Shown: positions 1 to 7,937 of the stretch, piece by piece | Numbering within the stretch: position 1 is the stretch's first letter | Layout: every line of letters begins with the position of its first letter | Origin: Actinomycetota bacterium | GTDB lineage: Bacteria > Actinomycetota > Actinomycetes > Actinomycetales > Microbacteriaceae | Assembly (NCBI GenBank): GCA_947449765.1 | Contig: CANFSP010000008.1 | Coordinates: 1-64,000, forward strand | Direction of reading: 5' to 3' | Length of the DNA: 64,000 nucleotides | Notes under the pieces: generated by a model | What the model was told of the DNA's origin: nothing | The model's database searches: none | Seen by the model: only the letters and a program-made list of their open reading frames with translations | Position numbers and translations under genes: made by a program

Positions 1-80
1 ACGCCATAGCGGCGGGCTGCTTCGGCTTGTGTGAGCCTCTCGGACAGGAGCGCTGTGATGATCAGCCGGGCTTTGTTCAT
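1..80 (-). CDS. IS481-type transposase, N-terminal fragment (cut by window edge)
   Basis: On the minus strand an ATG at 80 opens a frame that runs off the left edge. Its 26 residues begin MNKARLIITALL and continue with LTQAEAARRYGV. This is the typical start of IS481-family (DDE) transposases, which carry an N-terminal helix-turn-helix for binding the element's ends. The family assignment rests on recognising this opening motif only, because the catalytic DDE domain lies outside the window. The frame is intact as far as it can be read. The element's upstream end should lie within the next 60 bases. Confidence 0.75.
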   Translation of the reverse strand, partial: MNKARLIITALLSERLTQAEAARRYG

Positions 81-101
81 TGCTCAAGTTGAACAGTGAA
101 A

Positions 102-136
102 TATTCCTATGTCTCGCGACAGAGTATTCCTATGTC
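102..136. repeat. Direct repeat TATTCCTATGTC x2 at the probable IS end
   Basis: TATTCCTATGTC occurs at 102-113 and again at 125-136, a 23-bp period, just outside the start of the IS481-type transposase. IS481 elements have short terminal repeats upstream of the transposase gene, so these copies may form the transposase-binding end. The other end of the element is not in the window, so the exact boundary and any target duplication cannot be set. Confidence 0.45.
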
Positions 137-157
137 CTGCAACCACACAGTTGCTGG

Positions 158-176
158 GTCGACGCATCGCGTCGAC
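158..176. repeat. Perfect 8-bp hairpin GTCGACGC-atc-GCGTCGAC
   Basis: The arms at 158-165 and 169-176 are perfect reverse complements with a 3-base loop. The hairpin lies between the probable IS end and the terminator of the 39-residue gene. No T-run follows on either strand, so a terminator role is not supported; a protein-binding site or chance are both possible. Confidence 0.4.
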
Positions 177-216
177 AGGTCGCAATCGCGTGCCGCGGGG
201 CGCAGCCCGAGAACAA

Positions 217-246
217 GGAAGCGTCCGCCATCGGCGATCCGCTTCC
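217..246 (-). terminator. Terminator of the 39-residue small gene
   Basis: GGAAGCG (217-223) pairs with CGCTTCC (240-246), and CGCC/GGCG pair inside. Read on the minus strand the stem is followed by TTGTTCTC. It lies 17 bp past the stop codon of the small minus-strand gene, as expected of an intrinsic terminator. Confidence 0.6.
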
Positions 247-262
247 CTCGCTCATTCCCGCG

Positions 263-382
263 TTACACGTCCTTGTACTTGGCTTTAGCGTCAGCCTTGT
301 CCTTCTTGGCTGCACGCTTCTCTTTCAGCGACTTTGCAGCAGCGGTTTTACCGTTGCCCTTCTGCGGACTTTTTTCAGCCAT
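263..382 (-). CDS. 39-residue Lys/Ala-rich small protein
   Basis: ATG at 382, stop TAA at 263-265. The product begins MAEKSPQKGNGKTAAAKSL and goes on with KEKRAAKKDKADAKAKYKDV; about a third of the residues are lysine and many others alanine, so it is strongly basic. A GGAGG Shine-Dalgarno sits 6 bases before the start and a hairpin terminator follows the stop, so this looks like a real single-gene unit despite its size. Short proteins starting MAEKSP and rich in KEKRA(A/D)KK are, from memory, widespread in Actinobacteria without an assigned function. A nucleic-acid-associated role is plausible from charge alone; there is no domain to support it. Confidence 0.7.
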   Translation of the reverse strand: MAEKSPQKGNGKTAAAKSLKEKRAAKKDKADAKAKYKDV

Positions 383-499
383 TGGGGGCCTCCTTCGGAG
401 CCACGATGACTCTGAACCTGAGCCTAGACCCGTTGCCTGTCTGCGAGCAGGTCGCGGCTACTAACACGCACTAACCTGCGACCCCTGCCGATACCCCAG

Positions 500-664
500 C
501 TAGCGCTGGTTTTTCATCCTTCGAACGAGCGGCAACCCAGCGCCCGCGAGAGCTCCAGCCGTGCCAATCGAGAGCCACAACAGCGGATTGTTGCCCGTAT
601 TGTGTCGCGTGAATCGCCCATGGGGTGTCTGGCAGCTCGCATCCAATAGTTCAATCGTGCTCAT
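500..664 (-). pseudogene. Probable relic of a sortase-type C-terminal anchor
   Basis: A 54-codon minus-strand frame ends in NTGNNPLLWLSIG, a hydrophobic stretch (about residues 28-47) and the basic tail RRMKNQR. That is the order of a cell-wall sorting signal: an xxxTG box, a membrane segment, then positive charges. The box reads RHNTG instead of LPxTG, and the frame has no ribosome-binding site and no secreted domain upstream. The frame extends open to 703, into the SRAP gene start on the other strand. I read it as the surviving 3' end of a surface-protein gene. A short membrane protein is the alternative. Confidence 0.4.
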
Positions 665-702
665 TGATGATTTGTGTGCCCAGCGCCTCGTATTCTGAAC
701 TC

Positions 703-1386
703 ATGTGCGGCCGATTTGTGCAAGCAAGCGACACGGATGAGCTCGACCTGACTTTCGACGCTGACATCGTCAGCGAGGAGCTTCCCGAGCCGAGCTACAA
801 CATCAGTCCCACGCAGACCATCGCGGTCGTCATTGACAGTGCCCGAGACACCGAGCAACCCGTCCGTCGCATCGAGCCGGCACGATGGTCACTGATCCCG
901 CCGTGGGTGACCGACGGAAAACCAAAGTTCAGCACCTTCAACGCGCGCTCCGAGGATGCCGCATCCAAAGCCTCGTGGAAAAACGCGGTCGCGCGCACCC
1001 GCTGCCTCATCCCGGCCACCGGCTACTTCGAGTGGGTCACCGAGGGCTCGACAAAGACCCCGTTTTTCATCCACGGTGACGCCCCGCTGGCTCTTGCGGG
1101 TTTGTACTCGTGGTGGCGCGCAACCCCTGATGACGAGTGGATGCTCACCGCCACGATTCTCACAATGGCCACTGTGCCCAATCTCGCGCACATCCACGAC
1201 CGCACCCCTGTCGTCGTGCCGAAAAGTTTTTGGAGCGACTGGCTCGACCCCAAAGTCACCGGCGATCAGGACCTGGTTGATGCTGCGGTTGTGCACGCCC
1301 GCGATGAGGCGTCTCGTCTGAGCTTCTATGAGGTTGCGCCGGTGCGGGGCAATGGCCCCGACCTCATTCGACCCCTTAACGCGTAG
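703..1386 (+). CDS. SRAP (HMCES/YedK) abasic-site processing protein
   Basis: The 227-residue product starts MCGRFVQ. I chose the ATG at 703 over upstream in-frame starts because SRAP proteins use Cys2, exposed after Met removal, to form a thiazolidine crosslink with abasic sites in single-stranded DNA. The other active-site positions known from YedK are all visible: the NAR asparagine (about N80), E110 in TGYFEWV, and the histidine in HIHDRTP (H165). The length is normal. It shields abasic lesions during replication. It stands alone, between the anchor relic on the other strand and the GAPDH gene. Function is known from the family; the sequence shows a complete active site. Confidence 0.93.
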   Translation: MCGRFVQASDTDELDLTFDADIVSEELPEPSYNISPTQTIAVVIDSARDTEQPVRRIEPARWSLIPPWVTDGKPKFSTFNARSEDAASKASWKNAVARTRCLIPATGYFEWVTEGSTKTPFFIHGDAPLALAGLYSWWRATPDDEWMLTATILTMATVPNLAHIHDRTPVVVPKSFWSDWLDPKVTGDQDLVDAAVVHARDEASRLSFYEVAPVRGNGPDLIRPLNA

Positions 1387-1394
1387 GTCGCTGT

Positions 1395-1436
1395 CCCCGC
1401 CACCTCAACAGTCGGCCCCGCCACCGCAACAGTCGG
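1395..1436. repeat. Two tandem 21-bp units upstream of the GAPDH gene
   Basis: The unit CCCCGCCACCTCAACAGTCGG (1395-1415) is repeated directly at 1416-1436 with a single change (T to G). The pair lies in the 188-bp gap between the SRAP and GAPDH genes, which otherwise holds only the leader of the GAPDH gene. It may be a tandem operator or a recent duplication. Confidence 0.6.
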
Positions 1437-1574
1437 CTTTCCCATCGGTGGAAAGGGTGAAGGCTCTCGAGGGAACGAGTTTCGCTAGGCTATCTCTTGT
1501 CGCGTTGCCGATTACGGGTGTGGAGACGACTCCCCGGTGTGGTGCGAAGTGTCACTATCTCGTTGAGGAGAATC

Positions 1575-3008
1575 ATGGCTACCCCAGCTGGAGCTAATCA
1601 CCAAAGTCGTCTCGAATTTGCCGAGCAAATCATCCCGATCGTCGGATCTCTGTATCGGGAGAACGGCGTTGTCTCGCACGTGCACGGTCGTCGACTCATC
1701 AACTTGTCGGCTCAGGGTGTTGTCAAAGCGCACCGGTTTGCCCGTCACGCAGGTGGGGAAGAACTCGACCCCGCGCTCACCCTCGAGTTTCTCACCGCAG
1801 TAAAGGCGGCTAACCCGGGTCCTGCCAGCCTCGACGTGGGGGCCGCGATTGCGGCCTGGCGCTCGACCGGTTCGAGTACGAGTCTGGTTGAGGCTGCTCA
1901 ATCTGTCATTTCTCCGGTGGCTGGCCAGGGTCGCGCGCCACAGGAGTCTGACTGTGCCGACGTCGTGCTGTACGGTTTCGGCCGCATTGGGCGACTGCTT
2001 GCGCGCATCCTGCTTAATCTTTCCGAGAACGGCAGAGGGCCACGCCTGCGCGCGATTGTCGTTCGCGAGGGTGGTGCCAACGACTTGGTCAAGCGCGCCA
2101 GCCTGCTTCGTCGCGACTCCGTTCACGGCCCGTTCGCGGGGACAATCACCGTGGATGCGGAACGCAACCTCATCATCGCCAATGATCAGCCCATTCAGGT
2201 TATTTATGCGAACGATCCCGCGTCGATCGATTACACCGCCTATGGGATTACCGACGCCATCGTGGTCGATAACACGGGTCGCTGGCGCGATGAGGCTGGT
2301 CTGAGCCTGCACCTTCAGTCGACCGGAGTGAAGAAGGTACTCCTGACCGCACCCGGTAAGAGCCCACTGAAGAACATCGTGTACGGAATCAACCACGACA
2401 CCATTGCCGACGACGACACCATTGTTACCGCGGCTTCCTGCACGACAAACGCCATCACACCCGTGCTCAAGGTGCTCAATGACCAATACGGCATCCAATA
2501 CGGTCACGTCGAGACGGTGCACTCGTACACGAACGACCAGAACCTCATCGACAACTTCCACAAGGGTGATCGACGCGGGCGCTCAGCCGCACTGAACATG
2601 GTGCTCACGGAAACCGGTGCCGCGAAGGCAGTCTCCAAGGCTCTTCCCGAGCTGGAGGGTCGACTCACCGGGAATTCGATTCGCGTTCCCACGCCCGATG
2701 TCTCGATGGCGATTCTCAACCTCACCTTCGACAAGGAAGTTGATCGCGAAAGCCTCAACAATCACCTCCGCGATGCGTCGCTCTTCTCGCGACTGCGCAA
2801 GCAAATCGACTACATCGAATCCCCTGAGGTGGTCTCCACCGACTTCCTCGGTTCAGACCGTGCCGGGATTGTTGACGGGCTCGCCACAATCACGAGTGGC
2901 AACCACGCAGTGGTCTATGTCTGGTACGACAACGAGTACGGATACAGCCACCAAGTTGTGCGGATCGTCGAGCAATTGGCTGGGACGCACCCACCACGCT
3001 TGCCGTAG
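1575..3008 (+). CDS. gap: Glyceraldehyde-3-phosphate dehydrogenase, large (about 480-residue) form
   Basis: The 477-residue product has a roughly 125-residue extension before the NAD(P)-binding fold, which begins at GFGRIGR (134-140). The catalytic cysteine is C289 in ASCTTNAITP and HSYTNDQN follows. It oxidises glyceraldehyde 3-phosphate to 1,3-bisphosphoglycerate in the cytoplasm. Ordinary GAPDH is about 335 residues. The longer class is found as a second enzyme in several actinobacteria, sometimes linked to gluconeogenesis or NADP use, so a canonical gap gene may exist elsewhere. The ATG at 1575 is preceded by GAGGAG; upstream in-frame starts lack one. Cofactor preference cannot be read reliably. 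Confidence 0.9.
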   Translation: MATPAGANHQSRLEFAEQIIPIVGSLYRENGVVSHVHGRRLINLSAQGVVKAHRFARHAGGEELDPALTLEFLTAVKAANPGPASLDVGAAIAAWRSTGSSTSLVEAAQSVISPVAGQGRAPQESDCADVVLYGFGRIGRLLARILLNLSENGRGPRLRAIVVREGGANDLVKRASLLRRDSVHGPFAGTITVDAERNLIIANDQPIQVIYANDPASIDYTAYGITDAIVVDNTGRWRDEAGLSLHLQSTGVKKVLLTAPGKSPLKNIVYGINHDTIADDDTIVTAASCTTNAITPVLKVLNDQYGIQYGHVETVHSYTNDQNLIDNFHKGDRRGRSAALNMVLTETGAAKAVSKALPELEGRLTGNSIRVPTPDVSMAILNLTFDKEVDRESLNNHLRDASLFSRLRKQIDYIESPEVVSTDFLGSDRAGIVDGLATITSGNHAVVYVWYDNEYGYSHQVVRIVEQLAGTHPPRLP

Positions 3009-3017
3009 CCTAAATAG

Positions 3018-3944
3018 GTGAAAACCCAACCTCCTCGCGCTCGCAGACGGGGGTATGGATGGTACTTGTACCCAGGCTTCCTGGTTCTCGTGGCATTCGC
3101 CGTAACCATGCTCGTCTGGAATGGCGCACTGAGCTTCACCTCGTTTCCCGGATTCGGTCAGGCCAAGTGGGTTGGCGTAAAGAACTACAACTCCCTTCTC
3201 GACAATCCCGACTTTTGGGAATCACTTCTCCACTCGACGTTCTACATCATCCCGATGGCTCTCATCCCGACCGCGCTCGCGGTTTTCGGTGCGGTGGCGA
3301 TATTCGATGCGTTTAGGGGTCGCCTGGCGAGGTCGTTCTTTCCGTGGGTGCGCGGGGCTTTCTATCTGCCGCAGGTCATCCCCATCGCCATCGCAGGAAC
3401 CATCTGGGGCTGGATGCTCAGCCGCGACGGTTTGCTCAATCAGATTCTGCGCGGCCTTGGTGCCGTCAACCCGACAACCAATTGGCTAGCCACGCCTATT
3501 TCAGCGCTGGTTTCGGTGAGTTTGTTCATGGTCTGGTTGCAGTTCGGCTTTAGTTTCGTGATTTTTCTTGCGGGACTTTCCCGGCTCGATCCGGCAACGG
3601 TCGAGGCGGCATCACTCGATGGGGCGAATTGGTGGCAGCGATTCTGCTTCATTGCCCTGCCCTCGCTTCGTCCCGAGGTGATTGTCGTGCTCATCATCAC
3701 GGCCATCGCAGGATTCAAAGTGTTCGCCCCAGTCGTTTATCTGACCATGGGAGGACCGCGCGGCAGCACAGCCTCCGTCTCGAGCTTCGCCATCGATTCG
3801 TTCTTTGGCGGTGGCTCGATTGGACGCGGATCCGCCGCCACGACACTTCTTGCCATTGCCATCGGTGTTGTGGCCGTGGTGATCGCCGTCTTGTTTGTGC
3901 GGGTCACTCGACGCGACGGTGGCCTCTCGGGGGACGGCTCATGA
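3018..3944 (+). CDS. Carbohydrate ABC transporter permease (MalF type)
   Basis: The 308-residue membrane protein has about six hydrophobic segments and the permease EAA loop near residues 196-218 (EAASLDGANWWQRF, then ALP). This loop contacts the ATPase. It pairs with the next gene, whose start overlaps its stop, to form the membrane channel of a CUT1-type sugar importer. The GTG at 3018 lies 9 bases after the GAPDH stop, suggesting co-transcription. No binding protein or dedicated ATPase is adjacent, so the substrate is unknown. In actinobacteria a shared MsmK-type ATPase commonly serves such permeases. Confidence 0.88.
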   Translation: MKTQPPRARRRGYGWYLYPGFLVLVAFAVTMLVWNGALSFTSFPGFGQAKWVGVKNYNSLLDNPDFWESLLHSTFYIIPMALIPTALAVFGAVAIFDAFRGRLARSFFPWVRGAFYLPQVIPIAIAGTIWGWMLSRDGLLNQILRGLGAVNPTTNWLATPISALVSVSLFMVWLQFGFSFVIFLAGLSRLDPATVEAASLDGANWWQRFCFIALPSLRPEVIVVLIITAIAGFKVFAPVVYLTMGGPRGSTASVSSFAIDSFFGGGSIGRGSAATTLLAIAIGVVAVVIAVLFVRVTRRDGGLSGDGS

Positions 3945-4807
3945 GCAGTCGATCTTCCGCGTCGCGCGTGCGTCGAGTCATCGCTGCGCTTCCGCGATCG
4001 GCGGCAGCGTGGGTGTTGGGTCTGGTTGCCGTCGGATGGTCGGTTCCGCTGATTCTTGCGCTGAATGCCTCGGTCAAGTCTGAGGCCGAGTTCACGGCAA
4101 CGTCAGTGTGGGAGCCTCCGCAAAACTTCACCCTCGCCAACTTCATCCAGTCGTTCATCTACATGGAGTTCCCACTGAAAGTCGCGAACTCGCTCGTCAT
4201 CAGTTTTGGCGCACTTGCACTGAGTCTGGTGATCGCCATCCCGGTCGCTTATGCAATCACCATCGGTCGGCATCGCTGGCGCACGTTTGTGCTCGCCACC
4301 TGCGTGGTCATCTTTCTTATGCCTCAAGAAGCTTTCGCCTACCCCATCTTTCTCGTGGCGAAGCTGGTGCACATGTACGGCAATGTCATTTTTCTTATTT
4401 TTCCGCTGGGACTATCTGGGGCAGCTTTTGCCACATTTTTGTTGGGAATGGTCATGTCGCGTTTTCCCACGTCGGTGGTTGACGCGGCGGAGATTGACGG
4501 GGCGTCTCGCTGGCAAACTCTGACGCGCGTGGTGCTCCCGATGATGACGCCGAGCATCGTGGTGGTCGGTCTGCTCCTGTTTATCGCCAACTGGAATGAG
4601 TACCTGCTCACGCTGTTGTTGTTGCCGGACAGCTCCAGCATGACCGTTCCGCTTGCCGTGTCGATGTTCAACTACGGTCAGATGGGTGGGCCACCGACCA
4701 CGATTGTGGCGGCGGCGAGCATCCTCGGAGCCATCCCCTCACTAATTGTCTTTCTCCTGTTTCATCGAAGCCTCACCCGAGGTATCACCGCGGGGGCCAT
4801 CGACTAG
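3941..4807 (+). CDS. Carbohydrate ABC transporter permease (MalG type)
   Basis: The 288-residue partner permease begins at an ATG that overlaps the TGA of the upstream permease (ATGA), so the two are translationally coupled. Its EAA loop is DAAEIDGASRWQTL followed by VLP near residues 181-200, and about six membrane spans are visible, the first at residues 23-43. With the upstream MalF-type protein it should form a heterodimeric sugar importer channel. Binding protein and ATPase must be supplied from elsewhere. The in-frame region upstream of 3941 overlaps the first permease and was not used as the start. Confidence 0.88.
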   Translation: MSSRSSASRVRRVIAALPRSAAAWVLGLVAVGWSVPLILALNASVKSEAEFTATSVWEPPQNFTLANFIQSFIYMEFPLKVANSLVISFGALALSLVIAIPVAYAITIGRHRWRTFVLATCVVIFLMPQEAFAYPIFLVAKLVHMYGNVIFLIFPLGLSGAAFATFLLGMVMSRFPTSVVDAAEIDGASRWQTLTRVVLPMMTPSIVVVGLLLFIANWNEYLLTLLLLPDSSSMTVPLAVSMFNYGQMGGPPTTIVAAASILGAIPSLIVFLLFHRSLTRGITAGAID

Positions 4808-4855
4808 AGACCCGCAGCGACGCTCAGGCGCAGTCGCTCTCGGTATCGTTGAGAC

Positions 4856-6067
4856 ATGGCAGAGAAATTGGATGCGCAGGCGACGCCGGTTCGACAGGTG
4901 CGTCCAGCGACCGAAGGCTGGAAGCAGCAGGTCGGCGCCGACGGTCGTCCCCTTCTCCAGTTCAACTCGCCTAGGCGCGCACAGCCGCCGATGCATCTTG
5001 CCGATCTCGCGCCTGATGAACGGGCCGCGTTCGTCGCAGGGTTTGGCGTGAAGCCCTTCCGCGCCAAGCAACTAGCCACGCACTATTTTGCACACTTTTC
5101 GTCGGATCCGGCTGAGATGACCGACCTTCCGGCAGACGGCCGGAACGAACTGGTTGCGTCTGTACTGCCCCCGTTGCTCACCGAAGTTAAGCGCCTCCAG
5201 ACCGACAAGGGTGACACCATCAAGTTTCTGTGGCGACTATTCGACGGTGCGCTCGTCGAATCGGTTCTCATGCGTTACCCGGGGCGAATCACGCTCTGTG
5301 TCTCGTCGCAGGCGGGTTGCGGAATGAACTGTCCGTTCTGCGCCACCGGACAGGCCGGGCTGACCCGCAATCTCTCCACGGCAGAAATCATCGACCAAGT
5401 AGTGCGTGCCAACGCCGTCATCGCCGCCGGAGGCCTGGGTGGCAAAAAGCGTGACGACAACACACCTGACCGAGTGAGCAACATCGTCTTCATGGGCATG
5501 GGTGAGCCGCTGGCCAACTACGCGCGTCTCATGAAGGCCGTTCGGGTCATGCTGGCTCCACAACCTGACGGCTTGGGCATGTCGGCCCGTCACATTACCG
5601 TGTCCACGGTCGGACTCGCGCCGTCGATGACCAAACTGTCGGATGAAGGCCTCCCGCTCACGCTGGCTCTCTCCCTTCACGCACCCGATGACACGTTGCG
5701 CGATGAACTCATCCCGGTGAATTCGCGGTGGAAAGTTGACGAGGTGCTCGATGCCGCGCGCGCCTACTTCGACAAGACGGGCAGGCGCGTGTCAATCGAG
5801 TACGCCCTCATCAAAAACATGAACGATCATGGATGGCGTGCCGACCTGCTGGCGGAGAAGCTCAATGCGCGCGGCCGAGGTTGGGTTCACGTGAACCCCA
5901 TTCCGCTCAACCCCACGCCGGGCTCGATCTGGACCTCGTCTGAACCGTCGGTCATGCGCGAATTCGTTCGCCGTCTTGAGGATGCCGGCATCCCCACCAC
6001 GATTCGTGACACTCGCGGTCGTGACATTGATGGCGCGTGCGGACAGCTCGCTGCCGCAGACGACTAA
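4856..6067 (+). CDS. rlmN: 23S rRNA (adenine-2503-C2)-methyltransferase / tRNA methyltransferase RlmN
   Basis: The 403-residue radical-SAM enzyme has the cluster motif CGMNCPFC (Cys155, 159, 162). [11 protein letters not shown] follows, and a later cysteine in [15 protein letters not shown] provides the methyl-carrying active-site residue at the C-terminus. It methylates C2 of A2503 in 23S rRNA and, in studied cases, A37 of some tRNAs, tuning translational fidelity. The N-terminal 45 residues are slightly longer than in enterobacterial RlmN, as is usual in actinobacteria. It follows the permease pair by 48 bp and is probably a separate unit. Confidence 0.95.
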   Translation: MAEKLDAQATPVRQVRPATEGWKQQVGADGRPLLQFNSPRRAQPPMHLADLAPDERAAFVAGFGVKPFRAKQLATHYFAHFSSDPAEMTDLPADGRNELVASVLPPLLTEVKRLQTDKGDTIKFLWRLFDGALVESVLMRYPGRITLCVSSQAGCGMNCPFCATGQAGLTRNLSTAEIIDQVVRANAVIAAGGLGGKKRDDNTPDRVSNIVFMGMGEPLANYARLMKAVRVMLAPQPDGLGMSARHITVSTVGLAPSMTKLSDEGLPLTLALSLHAPDDTLRDELIPVNSRWKVDEVLDAARAYFDKTGRRVSIEYALIKNMNDHGWRADLLAEKLNARGRGWVHVNPIPLNPTPGSIWTSSEPSVMREFVRRLEDAGIPTTIRDTRGRDIDGACGQLAAADD

Positions 6068-6140
6068 TTCGCGCTGAAGGTGTGAGTTAATCCCACTTCC
6101 GGCTGACTTTTCCAAGATTCGTCCAACGCTCTTCGACCGT

Positions 6141-6155
6141 TTGCACAAAGTGCAA
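6141..6155. promoter_or_regulatory. Palindrome TTGCAC-AAA-GTGCAA upstream of the Ig-like protein gene
   Basis: A perfect 6-bp dyad with a 3-base spacer lies about 85 bp before the secreted Ig-like protein gene, in a 173-bp gap with no gene. It has the form of an operator for a dimeric regulator. No regulator can be named. Confidence 0.4.
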
Positions 6156-6240
6156 CACGAGCCGTTTCGCGAGTCGTAGCCTGACGGTGTACCGAACATG
6201 AGTGAGGTGCGCGAACCTCATCCCTACCCCAGGAGTTGAC

Positions 6241-6996
6241 ATGTTTTCACGAATTTTCAATGGACGAACTGCCCGGCTTGCGGCAACCTCCGCCGCGGGA
6301 CTTCTCATCGTCGGCGCCGTTGCTGGTGTTGCCACGGCAGCCACCGCAGCGACGAGCAGCGCGCGGCACACCAGCCCCGGTCAAGCATCGACCACTCACG
6401 CCTCGGGTGAGACCCACCCCGGTTTCCCGTGGTTCGCGCAGCGCCTCAAGGCAACGACCAAGCCCTCAATCGCTGGCACAGGTTCACTCGGCGAAACCCT
6501 CACGCTCACCCCGGCCGTATGGAATGAAACACCTGACAGCGTCACCTATCAGTGGTACTCGGGTGGACGTCCCATCGCCACAGCCACCGGCCTCACCTTT
6601 GTCGTGACCGAGGCGCAAGCCGGTCGCCCGATTTGGGTTCTCGAGACTCCCGCAAAGACCGGCTACTGGGCGATCCCAGCGAAATCCAACCTCATTCAGG
6701 TTGCCGAGTTAGCACGGTTCACCGAGCGCCAAGACGTCATCATCACGGGGACCACCGAGATCGGTTCAACGCTCACGGTTACGCCGGGCATCTATGAACC
6801 CGCCCCGTCAAATGTCACCTACCAATGGCAGCGTGATGGAGTCAATATTGATGGCGCAATCTCGTCAACCTACGTGATCGCACCTGAGGATGCGGGCACG
6901 CAGATTCGCGTGATTGAGACGGTCACTCTCTCCGGATACAAAACCAAAAACGAGGAGTCCAACCGTTTGTGGGTGGCTCCCGTAGTAGCACCGTAG
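6241..6996 (+). CDS. Secreted protein with two Ig-like repeats
   Basis: The 251-residue product starts at the ATG at 6241, preceded by AGGAG. Residues 1-33 form a signal peptide (basic start, then GLLIVGAVAGVATAA). Two repeats of about 80 residues follow. Both have the pattern G-LGxTLT-xP-VTYQWxxxG-I-xATxxTFVxT-xAG-I-V-ET-GY, seen at VTYQWYSGGRPIA and VTYQWQRDGVNIDGA. This Ig-like repeat is common in large actinobacterial surface proteins. Here there are only two copies and no catalytic or anchor domain, so the product may be released or bind another envelope component. Function unknown. Confidence 0.75.
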   Translation: MFSRIFNGRTARLAATSAAGLLIVGAVAGVATAATAATSSARHTSPGQASTTHASGETHPGFPWFAQRLKATTKPSIAGTGSLGETLTLTPAVWNETPDSVTYQWYSGGRPIATATGLTFVVTEAQAGRPIWVLETPAKTGYWAIPAKSNLIQVAELARFTERQDVIITGTTEIGSTLTVTPGIYEPAPSNVTYQWQRDGVNIDGAISSTYVIAPEDAGTQIRVIETVTLSGYKTKNEESNRLWVAPVVAP

Positions 6997-7021
6997 GTCC
7001 GCGCAAAAGATATCTACCGTT

Positions 7022-7059
7022 CAGGGTGTGTCCAGCTGCTTCTCGCTGGATGCGCCCTG
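7022..7059. other. 15-bp hairpin between the Ig-like and deacetylase genes
   Basis: CAGGGTGTGTCCAGC (7022-7036) folds on GCTGGATGCGCCCTG (7045-7059) with an 8-base loop. All 15 positions pair as plus-strand RNA if G-U pairs are allowed. No U-run follows. It may attenuate or stabilise the upstream message. Confidence 0.5.
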
Positions 7060-7079
7060 TTCGCGGTTAAACTGCTGAC

Positions 7080-7937
7080 ATGGATCGACGGTTGTTCCTC
7101 ACCACTCTCGCCAGTGGCATCCTCGTTGCGGGGGCGGCGGCCGTCGCGGCGAATGAGCTTGGCAAGGCAGGACTGTCTCCCTTTAGCGTTCTTTCCGACG
7201 GACGCATTGGATCCGGCTCTCCGAATATTCCCTCGCCTCGGCCAACCCCGACATCCTCGATAACCAATGAAACGGTGTTTAGTCGCTTCGCCGTTCCGAG
7301 GCTCAACCGCATTCCCGTTCCGGGCGGAACAATCAGCTCACTTCCCGGAAATGAAGGACTTCTCGCTCTCACCGTCGACGACGGAGCGAGCGCTGAAACG
7401 GTCAAAGGGTATTGCGACTTCGTCGAACGAACCGGGTTCCGGATGACGTTCTTCGTCACCTCGACTTACGGCGCGTGGGATGCCAACAAGGATCAGCTGC
7501 GCAAACTCATCGAGTCAGGGCATGTGCAGATGGCCAACCACACATCCACGCACAAAGCGCTCACCAAGGTTTCGGATGGTGAGGTGGTCGATGAGCTCAC
7601 GGGTTGCGAAAGCTATCTGCGCAACACCTTCGGGGTCTCAGGCCATCCCTACTTCCGTCCGCCATTTGGGTACATCGACGATCGGGTGGCCAACATTGCT
7701 GCCGGGCTTGGATATTCCACTCCCGTGCTCTGGTATGGGACGTTCGGCGATGCCGGGCGATGCACCCCCGAGCAAATCCAAGCGATGGCTGACCAATGGT
7801 TATTGCCAGAACACATCGTGATTGGTCACGCTAATTTTCCCCCGGTGCTCGATTGCCTCAACTACATCGAGGCAATCCTGCATCAGCGCAAGCTACAGCC
7901 CATCACACTCGATGACCTGTACGTAAGAAACGCCTAA
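7080..7937 (+). CDS. Secreted polysaccharide deacetylase (NodB domain)
   Basis: The 285-residue protein has a basic start and a hydrophobic stretch (residues 5-25, LFLTTLASGILVAGAAAVA), so it is exported or anchored. A Pro/Thr/Ser linker leads to the NodB domain: catalytic and metal motif TVDDG (98-102), metal-binding NHTSTH (H154, H158), and RPPFG (193-197). It should remove acetyl groups from a wall or capsule sugar such as GlcNAc or MurNAc. The opening MDRRLFL is compatible with a Tat-like MDRRxFL signal. It ends in a 4-base convergent overlap with the DUF1295 gene. Confidence 0.88.
   Translation: MDRRLFLTTLASGILVAGAAAVAANELGKAGLSPFSVLSDGRIGSGSPNIPSPRPTPTSSITNETVFSRFAVPRLNRIPVPGGTISSLPGNEGLLALTVDDGASAETVKGYCDFVERTGFRMTFFVTSTYGAWDANKDQLRKLIESGHVQMANHTSTHKALTKVSDGEVVDELTGCESYLRNTFGVSGHPYFRPPFGYIDDRVANIAAGLGYSTPVLWYGTFGDAGRCTPEQIQAMADQWLLPEHIVIGHANFPPVLDCLNYIEAILHQRKLQPITLDDLYVRNA

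Noticed and set aside
1512-2561. 349-codon minus-strand frame inside the GAPDH gene
   Set aside because: Antisense to a conserved catalytic domain; no ribosome site or known domain.
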